Below are positions 1 through 9,268 of a stretch of 64,000 nt of DNA, piece after piece. A program made the position numbers and the translations under genes. How positions within the stretch are numbered: the stretch's first letter is position 1; each line of letters begins with the position of its first letter. The notes beneath the pieces are model-generated. The model was not told the DNA's origin. It worked only from the letters and a program-made list of their open reading frames with translations, and searched no databases. This stretch comes from Desulfobacterales bacterium (GTDB taxonomy: Bacteria; Desulfobacterota; Desulfobacteria; Desulfobacterales; JADGBH01), in contig JADGBH010000012.1 of NCBI GenBank assembly GCA_015231595.1, positions 1 through 64,000 of the forward strand, read 5' to 3'.

Positions 1-435
1 TCCAAACGTTTCAGCTGTTATACCAGCTTCTTCAGCCACAGGAATATCTGATGTTCCTGCCGTAATAATAACAATATTTCCAATAAAGCTAACTGGTGGT
101 TTAGGCTTTATTACTACAATACGGGCATCCTCATAATAAACGCAGTCATTTTCTACTTCCTTTATTGCCTCGTATGTTTCAGATGTAGCACGAGTAGCAA
201 GAATATTATTATTTCCTTGAGATATTCGTTCTATAATTTTTTGTATTTGATTTAAAGTTTTACCTTCAGAAAAAATAACTTCTGGATATCCCTTTCTAAT
301 TGCTCGATGATTATCAATTTTAGCAAAATTAATATTTTCAAAAGGAAGCTTTTCCAATTGAAAATAGGCGTCATCTATGCATAGATCACCATTTTTAACT
401 TGCTGTAAAATTTGTCGAAGAATTTCTTTGTCCAT
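1..435 (-). CDS. larB: Nickel-pincer cofactor biosynthesis protein LarB (5' part of gene, 3' end outside window)
   Basis: An open frame of 145 codons starts with ATG at 435 and runs off the left edge. LarB carboxylates and hydrolyses nicotinic acid adenine dinucleotide in the pathway to the Ni-pincer cofactor of LarA-type racemases. The visible protein begins MDKEILRQILQQVKNGD and has the LarB/AIR-carboxylase-like stretch IVIITAGTSDIPVAEEA near the window edge, preceded by a segment with RKGYPEVIFSEGKT, which is typical of the LarB N-terminal domain. No partner (larC, larE) is visible because the gene is cut. I am confident of the family and less so of the physiological substrate. Confidence 0.85.
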   Translation of the reverse strand, partial: MDKEILRQILQQVKNGDLCIDDAYFQLEKLPFENINFAKIDNHRAIRKGYPEVIFSEGKTLNQIQKIIERISQGNNNILATRATSETYEAIKEVENDCVYYEDARIVVIKPKPPVSFIGNIVIITAGTSDIPVAEEAGITAETFG

Positions 436-503
436 AATATAAATATCTATAACTTTAAATAAAATAGCAGAAGTGGGTAGGAGTATATTAAATATAAAAA
501 TAC

Positions 504-538
504 AAAAAGGCTGCTATTAATATTAGCAGCCTTTTTTA
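504..538 (-). terminator. Rho-independent terminator after serC
   Basis: An 8-bp stem, ggctgcta (509-516) paired with tagcagcc (524-531), has a 7-nt loop and A and T runs on either side. On the minus strand it ends in a T-run right after the serC stop at 544. The T-run on the plus side would also let it act in that direction. Confidence 0.85.
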
Positions 539-543
539 TTTGT

Positions 544-1626
544 TTATCCGTTTATTTTTTCGAAATCTTTCATAAAATCAACAAGAGCTTGAATTGATTC
601 TAAACTAACAGCATTATAAATAGAAGCTCGACAACCGCCAACTGAACGGTGGCCTTTTAAACCTCCGAGTTTATTTTTAGCAGCTTCATCAAGGAATTTT
701 TTCTCAAGGTCTTCAGTTCCAAGCTTAAAAGTTACGTTCATCAAGGATCGACTTTCTTTTTCGGCAGTTCCCTTATAGAAACCAGTTCCATCTATAATAT
801 TATAAATCATTTCAGCTTTTTTCTTATTAATTTCTTCCATCTTATTAAGTCCGCCAAGTTTATCAATCCATTTAAGGACAAGGCCAACTGTATATATAGA
901 AAAGCAGGGAGGAGTATTATATAAAGAATTATTTTCAGAATAAGTAGTATATTTAAGCATGTTAGGAATATTTTTAGGAACTAATTTAAGCATGTCATCT
1001 CTTATGATTACCATGCAGACACCAGCAGGACCTAAATTTTTCTGAGCGCCAGCATATATAAGTCCAAATTTTGAAACGTCAAAAGGCCTGCTCAATATAT
1101 CTGATGACATATCAGCAATAAGAGGAACTCCAGAAGTATCAGGGAATGAAGCCCACTGAGTACCTTTTATGGTATTATTGGATGTTATGTGAGCATAAAC
1201 TGCATCTTTATTAAATTGAATATTTTTAGGAATATATGAAAAATTTTTATCTTCTGATGAAGCAACTACCTTAATTGTTTTTCCCATTAATTGAGCTTCT
1301 TTTATAGCTTTTGTTGACCATGTTCCTGTATTAACATAATCAGCTGTTTTTCCTTCTGATAGAAGATTCATTGGAATCATGCAAAATTGAAGACTTGCAC
1401 CGCCTTGAACAAATAAAACATGATAATTTTCGCCAATACCAAGCAATTTTTTTGTTAAAGCAACCGCATCATTCAGCACTTTTTCAAAAGGTTTGGCTCG
1501 ATGACTTATTTCAGTTATCGACATGCCTGTATTTTCAAAATTTAAAAAATTTTCTTTTATCTCTTCTAATACTGGAAGAGGAAGAGCAGATGGACCAGCA
1601 TTAAAATTGTGAATTCTATTTGACAT
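544..1626 (-). CDS. serC: Phosphoserine aminotransferase
   Basis: The 360-residue product is a class V PLP aminotransferase. It converts 3-phosphohydroxypyruvate to phosphoserine, and does the related reaction in pyridoxal phosphate synthesis. It starts MSNRIHNFNAGPSALP, the canonical SerC N-terminus (FNAGPs.LP). The PLP lysine lies in the segment IYAGAQKNLGPAGV, and the C-terminus has the SerC pattern GHRSVGGCRASIYNA. Length matches the family (about 360). A GGAGG ribosome site lies about 10 bases before the ATG. The gene is monocistronic, with a strong hairpin after the stop. Confidence 0.96.
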   Translation of the reverse strand: MSNRIHNFNAGPSALPLPVLEEIKENFLNFENTGMSITEISHRAKPFEKVLNDAVALTKKLLGIGENYHVLFVQGGASLQFCMIPMNLLSEGKTADYVNTGTWSTKAIKEAQLMGKTIKVVASSEDKNFSYIPKNIQFNKDAVYAHITSNNTIKGTQWASFPDTSGVPLIADMSSDILSRPFDVSKFGLIYAGAQKNLGPAGVCMVIIRDDMLKLVPKNIPNMLKYTTYSENNSLYNTPPCFSIYTVGLVLKWIDKLGGLNKMEEINKKKAEMIYNIIDGTGFYKGTAEKESRSLMNVTFKLGTEDLEKKFLDEAAKNKLGGLKGHRSVGGCRASIYNAVSLESIQALVDFMKDFEKING

Positions 1627-1749
1627 CTTATCTATAAACCTCCATTTTAAAATTTTTTGCGAACAAGCTTATCATCTTGTAAAAAAATAGTGAGTTGCTT
1701 AAAAAATAAACTTTTAAGCCAAGATAGAAATACAAGTCAAGGATAAAAT

Positions 1750-1786
1750 AAAAAAAACGGGAAAGCATAATGCTCGCCCGCTTTTA
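1750..1786 (-). terminator. Terminator hairpin downstream of tRNA-Pro
   Basis: The imperfect stem cggg..agcat / atgct..cccg (1758-1780) is followed, on the minus strand, by a T-run (the A-tract 1751-1757). It sits about 27 bases after the tRNA 3' end. T-runs on both sides could also stop plus-strand transcription. Confidence 0.75.
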
Positions 1787-1806
1787 TTTTATTTATTTTG
1801 ATTTAA

Positions 1807-1880
1807 TCGGGGCGAGAGGATTTGAACCTCCGACACCCTGCTCCCAAGGCAGGTGCGCTACCAGGCTGCGCTACGCCCCG
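1807..1880 (-). tRNA. tRNA-Pro (anticodon TGG)
   Basis: The minus strand folds as a cloverleaf. The acceptor stem CGGGGCG pairs with CGCCCCG, the anticodon loop CTTGGGA gives anticodon TGG (Pro, CCA codons), and the T-arm contains GGTTCAAATCC. The discriminator base is A and the CCA end is not encoded. Confidence 0.97.
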
Positions 1881-2070
1881 TATTTTTTAAGTTTCGTGCT
1901 TTTAACACTTTTTTATTTACAATGCAAGCAAATAATTCTTATTAAATAAAAAGCTATAGACTTGAAGATAATATTGATTTGTTATCCTTATTAATTATTG
2001 AGCTAATACTATGTTTATGATAATCTAAGACTAAATAAAATAATTTGAGGAATATAAGGAAAATCGTCTA

Positions 2071-2634
2071 ATGAATGAAGAATTAATTAAAAAAAATGCT
2101 ACTTATGAAGATTTATACACCATCCCAAAAAATATGATAGGTGAAATAATTAATGGTCAACTTTATGCTATGCCAAGACCTTCTCCAAGACATAGTAATG
2201 TATCTTCTATTATTGGATGGCAAATTATTGGACCTTTTCGCTTCGGTTTAGGAGGACCTGGTGGATGGATAATTTTGGATGAACCAGAAATTCAATTAGG
2301 TCAAGATATATTTGTTCCTGATTTAGCTGCTTGGAAAAAAGAAAGGTTACCAAGACCTCCAACAACAAATTATATTGCCATTCCTCCAGATTGGATTTGC
2401 GAAGTTCTATCTCCAAGTACTGCTATACATGATAGAACAAAAAAAATGCCTATATATGCTCAATCTGGAGTTGCATATCTTTGGTTAATTCATCCAATAG
2501 ACAAAACTGTAGAAATCTTTGGACTTGATGCTGGAAAATGGGTTTTTATTTCAGCCCATGGCGATAAAGACAAAGTTAGAGCCGAACCTTTTAAAGAAAT
2601 TGAAATTGATATTGCAACCTTTTGGTGGGATTAA
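2071..2634 (+). CDS. Uma2 family (DUF820) putative endonuclease
   Basis: The 187-residue product has the PD-(D/E)xK-like pattern of the Uma2/DUF820 family. The N-terminal half contains GEIINGQLYAMPRPSPRHS, followed by VPDLAAWKKER, then PPDWICEVLSPST, D..TKKMPIYAQSGVAYLWLIHP. The conserved acidic residues (PD, then E of CEVLSPS) and the downstream lysines form the predicted metal site. The family is abundant in cyanobacteria and some Desulfobacterota, and its biological role is unsettled. AAGGAAA precedes the ATG. It stands alone, between tRNA-Pro and a hairpin at 2670-2701. Confidence 0.88.
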   Translation: MNEELIKKNATYEDLYTIPKNMIGEIINGQLYAMPRPSPRHSNVSSIIGWQIIGPFRFGLGGPGGWIILDEPEIQLGQDIFVPDLAAWKKERLPRPPTTNYIAIPPDWICEVLSPSTAIHDRTKKMPIYAQSGVAYLWLIHPIDKTVEIFGLDAGKWVFISAHGDKDKVRAEPFKEIEIDIATFWWD

Positions 2635-2669
2635 AAAAAATATATCCAAAATTATGACATGCCATTCAG

Positions 2670-2701
2670 TTGTCTAAGGCTAAAATAAAAGGCTTAGACA
2701 A
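2670..2701 (+). terminator. Hairpin after the Uma2 gene, possible terminator
   Basis: A 9-bp inverted repeat, ttgtctaag (2670-2678) with cttagacaa (2693-2701), lies 36 bases after the Uma2 stop. The tail (attttatt) is T-rich but not a clean T-run. The left arm contains the GTCTAAGGCTAA motif that recurs elsewhere in the window, so this may be part of a dispersed repeat instead. Confidence 0.4.
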
Positions 2702-2825
2702 ATTTTATTATCTAAAAATAGTAATTATATGTCATTTTTTTATTACTACATTATACATTCTTTATTAACTACAAAACTAAAAAGAATTTTTATTTTGCAT
2801 CATAATTAATTGATAAATAATTTTT

Positions 2826-3506
2826 TTAAAGTTTTACACCAGTGATAATAAACCATGGACTTAGTATGGGCAATAATTTATTGAACTGTGTTTTTGAAAT
2901 CTTATTAAAAAGCTGATAATTTAAATTATTAAAAGAACTCGCCCCTTTCCATTTAAAAGTTACGTATGAAATATTAACATTTTTAATACCTTGAGCAATA
3001 AGACTTTTTTTAAAATAAATTGGAGATAGAGCTCTATCACCTACTTTATAAAAAATATGTCTTAAAGGAGCCGTCATCATAATAAATCTTTGAGGATGAA
3101 ATTTATTTGGATCAAAAGCCATAAAAATACCGTTTGGCTTTAAACATCTATAACATTCTTTTATAGCATAATCTATTCGAGAAAAATGATGGAACGCTCC
3201 TGCTGAAATTATTAAATCAAAAGAATCATTTTTAAATGGCAAGTTAAATACATCGGATTGACATACAGGAAATTTTGCCCATTTAAGAAGAGAAAGACAA
3301 ATATCCATTCCTACTACTTCTAATTCTGGAAATTTATTTTTAAATAATTTTCCTATAACACCAGAACCACATGCTAAATCTAATAATGTCCCACGAGATG
3401 GAGACAAAGGTAATTTTTTTAGCAACAAATTAAAATCTTCTTCTCCCAAATAATCATATTCTTCTTTGTGTGTTTCTAAAAAATCTTTTTTATAAATTAA
3501 CGCCAT
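2826..3506 (-). CDS. Class I SAM-dependent methyltransferase
   Basis: The product has about 226 residues. It shows the class I Rossmann motifs: motif I LLDLACGSGVIGKLF, the acidic end of strand 2 in VVGMDICLSLL, and DLIISAGAFHHFSRID for motif IV, followed by ECYRCLKPNGIFMAFDPN. This matches the Methyltransf_11 group, and the substrate cannot be read from sequence. I prefer the ATG at 3506 (MALIYKKDF) because GGGGA sits 6 bases upstream. An ATG at 3518 would place that site inside the gene. Its position at the 3' end of a glycan locus suggests a sugar or lipid-linked substrate, but that is inference. Confidence 0.8.
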   Translation of the reverse strand: MALIYKKDFLETHKEEYDYLGEEDFNLLLKKLPLSPSRGTLLDLACGSGVIGKLFKNKFPELEVVGMDICLSLLKWAKFPVCQSDVFNLPFKNDSFDLIISAGAFHHFSRIDYAIKECYRCLKPNGIFMAFDPNKFHPQRFIMMTAPLRHIFYKVGDRALSPIYFKKSLIAQGIKNVNISYVTFKWKGASSFNNLNYQLFNKISKTQFNKLLPILSPWFIITGVKL

Positions 3507-3620
3507 TTTTATCCCCATTTATGCAATAAATCTAAATTGAAAGATTTTTGTATTTAGATAGAATCCTTAATTTTAATGATTTGAACTATTGAACAATAAG
3601 ACTTATATTTTTATGTCAAA

Positions 3621-4388
3621 TTAAAAAGATTTAATTAAAAGGCCTTGTCCAGTTGGTAAAGATAAAATTTTGTGTTTTACAGAATTCGCAAAATCATCTG
3701 CATATTTTTTTTGAATATCCCTTCCATAAAAACAGTAGTCATCTAAAATAATAATACCTCCTTGTACTATTTTATCCCAAAAAAATTCTAACGCCTCTTT
3801 TTCAGGCTGAGCACAATTCATATCGATTGATAAATAAGCAATTTTTTCGATGTTAACAGTTTTAAGGCTATATGGAACAATTCCTTTTACAATGATTACG
3901 TTTGGAAAATCTTTAAAAGCGCTTGATACTAATTCATATGTATTTTTATATTGATGTTTGTAAGCAACGTCTTCTCCTTCTAAAACAAGTTTGTCACAGA
4001 TACCTTCAAACGTATCAAACAAATAAAATTTTTTGTTTAAATGTTCTTTAAATTTTGTGTATTCAATAATTGAGGCTGAAAAAGATGCTGTATCAACACC
4101 TGTTTCAACAAAATCTCCGTCTAAATTCATCGCATACTGACCAGCCCACTGGGTTACATGAACTCGCCATCTGTTTTTATTTTTAGATGTTGGTGATTGT
4201 TTTAAAGCGGCGCTATATCCCCTTAAAAAATCTTTATCTGTCGTGAAACTACAATTTTTATGTAACCGCATGCCATCTTCTTTATAAGTAGGAACTATAG
4301 CGGAAACAAAAAAATTATAAAATTCTTCACTCATAGGAATTTTTTTAATTAGATGGCGAATTTTATGTTTTAATTTAAAGTTAGTCAT
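3621..4388 (-). CDS. TylF/MycF-like O-methyltransferase
   Basis: The product has about 255 residues and resembles the macrocin O-methyltransferase (TylF) family, which methylates sugar hydroxyls using SAM and a metal ion. Visible landmarks are GDFVETGVDTASFSASI (SAM loop), KFYLFDTFEGI, a YLSIDMNC segment, and GGIIILDDYCFYG, whose DD pair is the expected metal site. The better start is the ATG at 4388, where AAGGA lies 8 bases upstream; an in-frame ATG at 4397 has no good site. The mobile palindromic element 4408-4668 begins only about 20 bases upstream and has probably replaced the native promoter. Confidence 0.82.
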   Translation of the reverse strand: MTNFKLKHKIRHLIKKIPMSEEFYNFFVSAIVPTYKEDGMRLHKNCSFTTDKDFLRGYSAALKQSPTSKNKNRWRVHVTQWAGQYAMNLDGDFVETGVDTASFSASIIEYTKFKEHLNKKFYLFDTFEGICDKLVLEGEDVAYKHQYKNTYELVSSAFKDFPNVIIVKGIVPYSLKTVNIEKIAYLSIDMNCAQPEKEALEFFWDKIVQGGIIILDDYCFYGRDIQKKYADDFANSVKHKILSLPTGQGLLIKSF

Positions 4389-4399
4389 TTTTTGCATCC

Positions 4400-4676
4400 T
4401 TCATTTGGGGTGTGTCCCATCTTTTACACATAACAGGAATGACACGTCAGATGTACAGTATTTTGGATTTATCGTCATTCCGGGGAAAGTCAGAAAATCG
4501 TTTAGATTTTCTGACTTTAACCCGGAATCCAGAGAATATGACGACGTTATTCTGGATTCCGGATTAAAATTGAAAAATATTCATTTTTCAATTTTTTCCG
4601 GAATGACGTCCTATGACGTTTAGTTCCTAAAAAATTTTATGCCTTTGTGTAAAAGGTGGGACACACCCTTCATTTG
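4400..4676. mobile_element. MITE-like element 1 with 23-bp terminal inverted repeats and 8-bp target duplication
   Basis: The element proper is 4408-4668 (261 bp). Its 23-bp ends (4408-4430 and 4646-4668) match at 22 of 23 positions as inverted repeats; they begin GGGTGTGTCCCA and include TTTTACACA. Direct repeats of TTCATTTG lie at 4400-4407 and 4669-4676. The interior core 4473-4608 is a nested palindrome: CGTCATTCCGG at one end and its complement at the other, two AT-rich hairpins, and paired CCGGAATCCAG/CTGGATTCCGG arms. There is no transposase, so it would have to be mobilised in trans. The TTTTACACA motif and 8-bp duplication resemble IS256-family ends, which is an inference. Confidence 0.88.
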
Positions 4677-4738
4677 ATTTGTAAAATTAAATTTTAAAAA
4701 AAGCTCTATCCATAGCAAAATACACGTTTATTCTAACG

Positions 4739-6226
4739 TTATAAATATCCAAATGTTTTTCTAACTATGCGAGCGAACAACTTCCATTCCCATGCATTAT
4801 TAAACCATCTTTTTTTCATTCTTAAGTCAACCAATTTAGAAAAAGGAGATGTAATTACTTCTATAAATTTACTTTTAAACTTACCTTTGTATCTATCCTT
4901 ATATCGAGCAATATAATACTTAAACCTCACCATATAGAATGCTATTTCCATCCACTGCTTCATTACAGGATTAACCCATGGATTATTAGGTTCATATTGA
5001 AATGTCCAAGTCCCCCATTCTTCAAGAGAAGTAGGAGATTTAAGTCCTAATTCTTTTGATTTATTATAAAGATTAGTTCCTGGATAAGCATTAAATGGAA
5101 ATATTCCATTTATAGTTATGAGAGGATTAGTTTCCCAAAGTTTTAAAATTAGTTCAATTGTATGTTTAAAATCCTCCAAGGTTTCTTCTGGGAATCCACT
5201 CATAAAGCTTAACATAGGTCTTATACCTTTTTCTGCTACCTTTTTTGCGCCCTTAACAATATCTTCTGTTGTTATATCTTTTTGAATTAGTTTAAGAATT
5301 CTATCTGAACCTGATTCTGCACCAAAAAATATTTGAGTGAGACCTGCTTGTTTCATTTTATCAATTAATGAGGATGGAAATCGTTGAATCATATCAAGCC
5401 TGCATGAAGCAATAATTCCGAATTTTTTTTTGCTTTGAATTATGCCATCAAATATTGATTCAGCTCTTTTTATATTAATGAAGAATTCATCATCAACAAA
5501 GCCAAAATTAATCACCCCGTATTTATCATGAAGATATATTAAGTCCTTAATTACTTTGGAAGATGATTTTTTTCTCCATCTTCGATTGCAAAAGTTGGTA
5601 TTATAACAAAAACCACATCTAAAAGGACATCCACGTGAAGATTGATAATCAAATTGATATTCTATACCGCTATAATCTTTTATATCTATAAGATCATAAG
5701 CGGGTAAAGGCAACTCATCTAAATCTAAAAAATCTCTTTTTGGACCAAAAACTATTTCACCATTATTTTTTTTAAAGGCTGTTCCTGGAATTCCTTCAAG
5801 ATTATCTTCATTAAAGACAGAATTAACTATTTCTAAAAAACTTTGTTCTCCTTCTCCAATTACAACCATATCTACAAGTGAATGTTTTAAAGTTTGTTCA
5901 GGTAAAAGAGAGGAATGTATGCCTCCCCAAACAATTAAAGCATTACTATTCGATTTCCTTACTAATGATGCTATCTCTAATCCATATTTAACTTGAAGTC
6001 CTGTCATAGCTGAAATACCAATAACAGCGGCATCTTCAAAATCATCGATAGTTGGTGTTTTAAGTTGAGTATCGAATATTTTTATTTTTCCAGAATAATT
6101 ACCTTTTTCCTCGAGCCATGCTGCGAGTGAAAGAGAAGCTAAGGGCAGATGAATAATAGGACCTATCTGTATTCTTGGCGCTCCAGGAAATATTAAAACA
6201 ATTTTATCTTTTTTGAATTTATTCAT
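4739..6226 (-). CDS. B12-binding domain radical SAM protein
   Basis: The 495-residue product is a two-domain enzyme. Residues about 10-150 form a cobalamin-binding-like domain (AAWLEEKGNY, AAVIGISAMTGLQVKYGLEIA, VVIGEGEQSFLEIV). Residues about 190-400 form a radical SAM core with the cluster motif CPFRCGFC (CxxxCxxC) followed by YN. A conserved DDEFF segment and HTIELILKLWE lie downstream. Such proteins perform radical methylations or rearrangements, often in lipid or polysaccharide modification loci, and the substrate is unknown here. AAGGT precedes the ATG. It lies in the minus-strand glycan locus. Confidence 0.85.
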   Translation of the reverse strand: MNKFKKDKIVLIFPGAPRIQIGPIIHLPLASLSLAAWLEEKGNYSGKIKIFDTQLKTPTIDDFEDAAVIGISAMTGLQVKYGLEIASLVRKSNSNALIVWGGIHSSLLPEQTLKHSLVDMVVIGEGEQSFLEIVNSVFNEDNLEGIPGTAFKKNNGEIVFGPKRDFLDLDELPLPAYDLIDIKDYSGIEYQFDYQSSRGCPFRCGFCYNTNFCNRRWRKKSSSKVIKDLIYLHDKYGVINFGFVDDEFFINIKRAESIFDGIIQSKKKFGIIASCRLDMIQRFPSSLIDKMKQAGLTQIFFGAESGSDRILKLIQKDITTEDIVKGAKKVAEKGIRPMLSFMSGFPEETLEDFKHTIELILKLWETNPLITINGIFPFNAYPGTNLYNKSKELGLKSPTSLEEWGTWTFQYEPNNPWVNPVMKQWMEIAFYMVRFKYYIARYKDRYKGKFKSKFIEVITSPFSKLVDLRMKKRWFNNAWEWKLFARIVRKTFGYL

Positions 6227-6282
6227 TATGTACCTTCAACTTGTTTAAAACTATTGCACCATAAGAGCATTTAAAGAAAAAA

Positions 6283-7443
6283 TCAATAAATCAATTCTCC
6301 TATAGCTCTTGCCATCCAAGCATTACACCATCTCATTAAAGAATAATTCCATTTCATAATAATGCCTTTTCTATAAATAAAATCTTTTAAATTTTGTCTA
6401 TAAAAATTATCCACAGCCCAATCACTAATAATTTTAGCCTTGTTCAAGTATTGTTCATCATATTTTGAAGCTTTTTTAAAAGTTATTATGCCTTGAGCTG
6501 AGCCATGAATATCGTAAGGAAAACTTTTGTTATTCATCCATCTTGGAGCTCCATTCAACTCAAATAAGTTATTTTTATAATATTCAAGCCCTTTCCAATA
6601 TGTATCCATATATCGCGCGTCTGATGTTGCTTCAAAATATTCTAAAATACCGTCTAATATGCCTCCAGTATGATAATTATCATGATTTATTAAAGATTTT
6701 TCCTTTGGATAGGTATAAAACCAGGCATTATAATCAGTTTTTCTATTTACAGTGTAATTAATATGCTTAATTGCAAAATGCTTAAAACTTTCAATCCCAG
6801 AATGCTTCCAAACTTTAATAAGAAATGCTCCTGCTAAAACCTGATTATTTAAAACTATTGCCTCCACGTGCTTTTTTACATAGGATATGGCTCTTTCATT
6901 TTGATTTTCATATAAAACAGGTAAGTCAATAATTATAAAATTTGCAATAGAAATAGCAGCTTTAAGATATTTTGGATTTCCTGTCAGCCTAAAGGCATGA
7001 ATAAGAGCTTCCCCAACAAAAATAGTTACAACCACATTAGGTTCAAATTCGTCTTGAAGAAATATAGTATTTTGCCAGATAAAATTATATCCCCAGCATA
7101 AATTTTTATTATCAGGACTTGGATTATCGAGCAGCCATTGTAATAAATTCTCTCCTTTTTTTAAAAATTCAGGAATTTTTGTTTTTTCATAAAGAAAAAA
7201 ATACGATCTTGCAAATAAGGCTATTCCTTTTGGATTTCTTGATGTTTCAATTTTTAATAATGGCCTTATATGAAAGGGAGATTCTTTTACAAGTTGTATA
7301 AATAAAAACTTTAACCACTTATTATTAAATGAAATCTTTCGTAAAAAAGGGCTGTTTAAAGCGTCAAACTTGCTATAGCCTTTATAATCTTTACTTTCAG
7401 CAGAATTAAGGACATCAATTAATATATTCTTGTATTGTTTCAT
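6283..7443 (-). CDS. Six-hairpin (alpha/alpha) glycosidase-like protein of a polysaccharide locus
   Basis: The 386-residue product is built of repeated helical pairs with aromatic-rich loops (GKGLEYYKNNLFELNGAPRWMN, HDNYHTGGILDGILEYFEATSD, MRWCNAWMARAIGELIY). This pattern is typical of (alpha/alpha)6 barrels such as N-acyl-glucosamine epimerases and glycoside hydrolases. Homologues in surface-polysaccharide clusters are often mis-named delta-aminolevulinate dehydratase, and nothing here resembles HemB. It starts 7 bases after the asnB stop and is very likely cotranscribed. The likely role is processing or hydrolysis of the locus glycan. The exact reaction is not readable. Confidence 0.6.
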   Translation of the reverse strand: MKQYKNILIDVLNSAESKDYKGYSKFDALNSPFLRKISFNNKWLKFLFIQLVKESPFHIRPLLKIETSRNPKGIALFARSYFFLYEKTKIPEFLKKGENLLQWLLDNPSPDNKNLCWGYNFIWQNTIFLQDEFEPNVVVTIFVGEALIHAFRLTGNPKYLKAAISIANFIIIDLPVLYENQNERAISYVKKHVEAIVLNNQVLAGAFLIKVWKHSGIESFKHFAIKHINYTVNRKTDYNAWFYTYPKEKSLINHDNYHTGGILDGILEYFEATSDARYMDTYWKGLEYYKNNLFELNGAPRWMNNKSFPYDIHGSAQGIITFKKASKYDEQYLNKAKIISDWAVDNFYRQNLKDFIYRKGIIMKWNYSLMRWCNAWMARAIGELIY

Positions 7444-7450
7444 AAAAGTT

Positions 7451-9268
7451 CTACACTAAAAATAATTTTTTCCATACATATAATTGATTTATTTTCCATA
7501 TTTCAAGTCCTTTTTCAGAAACAGAGCTATATTTCCTAAATATGTCAGGTAGTTCTTTTTTTAATTCATTGTAATTTCTATTGGAAAAATTGTGCCATAC
7601 ATCTTCACGCATCCATTCATCCCCAGGAGTGCCAAAACCTATTTTATCACGCCTATTTACTATTTCAGGAATTGTATATTTACTCAACGCTATTTTTTGA
7701 AGATATTTAGTTTCTCCAACTTTTATTTTAAATTCTTCTGAAACTCCAAGTGTATATTGAATTAATCTGTAATCAAGATAAGGAACACGAGCTTCAATAG
7801 AAAAAGCCATAGAATTTCTATCTTCCATTCTTAAAAGATGTTCAAGCTTATACTGAAAATGCCGGACTAAACTCTGATTAAGGCCGGAAACATTGAAAAA
7901 CTCATTATAAATTTTGCTTTTATCAATATAGGTATAAAAAAAATCAGGCGATATATATGGAACGGTTTTCAATAACAATCGTTTTTTGAAAATATCAGGA
8001 AGAATTTGGAATAATAATGTTTGATAAGCTGATATATGCTGTTTTCTTTTTAAGCTGCTTATAAGCTCATACGAAAATTTTTTAACTTTTTTATTTGCAA
8101 TAAGGCCGAAAAGATTGAATCCATGAAAATATTGGTAACCAGCAAAATTTTCATCTCCACCCTGTCCGTCTAACAGAACAGTCACACCTTGTTCCTTTGC
8201 GAGTCTCATTACTTCATATTGGGAATAAAAAGTTGGACTTGTTGTAGGCTCATCATTTGTATAGACATAGTTTTTTAAATTTTCATAAGCTTTTTGTGAA
8301 GACGGAAATGTTCTAAAATTTTTAAAAGGATATTTTTTATTTAAGATGTCAATATATTTTGTCTCATCAAGATAATGATTCGGAAAAGAAGCCGTAAAAG
8401 TTTTGTAATCTTCTTTAGCCTGATTATGCTGAAATAATATTCCTACTAAAATTGAAGAGTCAAGACCGCCGCTTAAACATGATCCTACTGGAACATCGCT
8501 TCTCATCCTTAATTTTACGGCTGAAACAAGAATATCATGGATTAACTCTTTGCTTTCTTCTAAATTGGTTTCGCAATTTAATATATAATTTTCTGGGTTC
8601 CACCACTTAGAAATATTTAATTTATAGCCATTAAATGATGCGTAACAGCCATTAGGGATACGTTTAATTTCATTTATAAAAGTCTCATCATAAACATCTG
8701 TTCTATTAAATACAAGGTAATCGAAAAGGCTTAAATTATTAATACTTTTTTTAAATTCAGGAATTGCATTAAAGGATTTTATTTCGGAAGCAAAATAAAA
8801 AGTAGAATCTTTAAAGGCATAATAAAGGGGCTTAATACCTACTCTATCCCTCGCAAGAAAAAGAGTGCTATTTAAAGAATCATATATAACAAACGCAAAC
8901 ATTCCATTTAATAATGAAAGACAATTTTCTTTAAATTGAATATAGGCTTTCAAAAGGACTTCTGTATCTGTTTTAGTTCTAAAAGTCCATCCGAGCTTTT
9001 TTAAATCTTCCCTAAGCTCAATATAGTTATAGATTTCTCCGTTATAAATAAGATAAAATCTTTTATCATCAGATATAAAAGGCTGATGCCCATCCTTTGA
9101 AATATCTATTATTGAAAGCCGAACATGCCCAAGTGCACATGAAGAATCTGAATAGATTCCTTCATCATCAGGGCCTCTATGTTTTTGGATGGAGTTTATT
9201 TTTTTTACAATCTCAATATCAGAATCAACTATATTATTTAATCGAAAAATTCCGGCTATTCCGCACAC
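7451..9268 (-). CDS. asnB: Asparagine synthase (glutamine-hydrolysing)
   Basis: The 605-residue product starts with GTG encoding MCGIAGIFR, so Cys2 becomes the N-terminal nucleophile of the glutaminase domain (about residues 2-190; RGPDDEG, NGEIYNY). The synthetase domain follows with the PP-loop SCLSGGLDSSIL near residue 265 and DGQGGDENFAGY downstream. In surface-glycan loci such AsnB-type enzymes commonly transfer amide nitrogen to sugar uronates or lipid-linked intermediates rather than to aspartate, so the substrate is uncertain. The start overlaps the end of the upstream DUF354 gene by 13 bases, suggesting translational coupling. Confidence 0.93.
   Translation of the reverse strand: MCGIAGIFRLNNIVDSDIEIVKKINSIQKHRGPDDEGIYSDSSCALGHVRLSIIDISKDGHQPFISDDKRFYLIYNGEIYNYIELREDLKKLGWTFRTKTDTEVLLKAYIQFKENCLSLLNGMFAFVIYDSLNSTLFLARDRVGIKPLYYAFKDSTFYFASEIKSFNAIPEFKKSINNLSLFDYLVFNRTDVYDETFINEIKRIPNGCYASFNGYKLNISKWWNPENYILNCETNLEESKELIHDILVSAVKLRMRSDVPVGSCLSGGLDSSILVGILFQHNQAKEDYKTFTASFPNHYLDETKYIDILNKKYPFKNFRTFPSSQKAYENLKNYVYTNDEPTTSPTFYSQYEVMRLAKEQGVTVLLDGQGGDENFAGYQYFHGFNLFGLIANKKVKKFSYELISSLKRKQHISAYQTLLFQILPDIFKKRLLLKTVPYISPDFFYTYIDKSKIYNEFFNVSGLNQSLVRHFQYKLEHLLRMEDRNSMAFSIEARVPYLDYRLIQYTLGVSEEFKIKVGETKYLQKIALSKYTIPEIVNRRDKIGFGTPGDEWMREDVWHNFSNRNYNELKKELPDIFRKYSSVSEKGLEIWKINQLYVWKKLFLV

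Noticed and set aside
4405..4623. Open frame of 72 codons inside mobile element 1
   Set aside because: It reads through the palindromic core; a closely similar peptide arises from element 2, since the core is shared. No ribosome site and no family match. Such frames are artefacts of the repeat.
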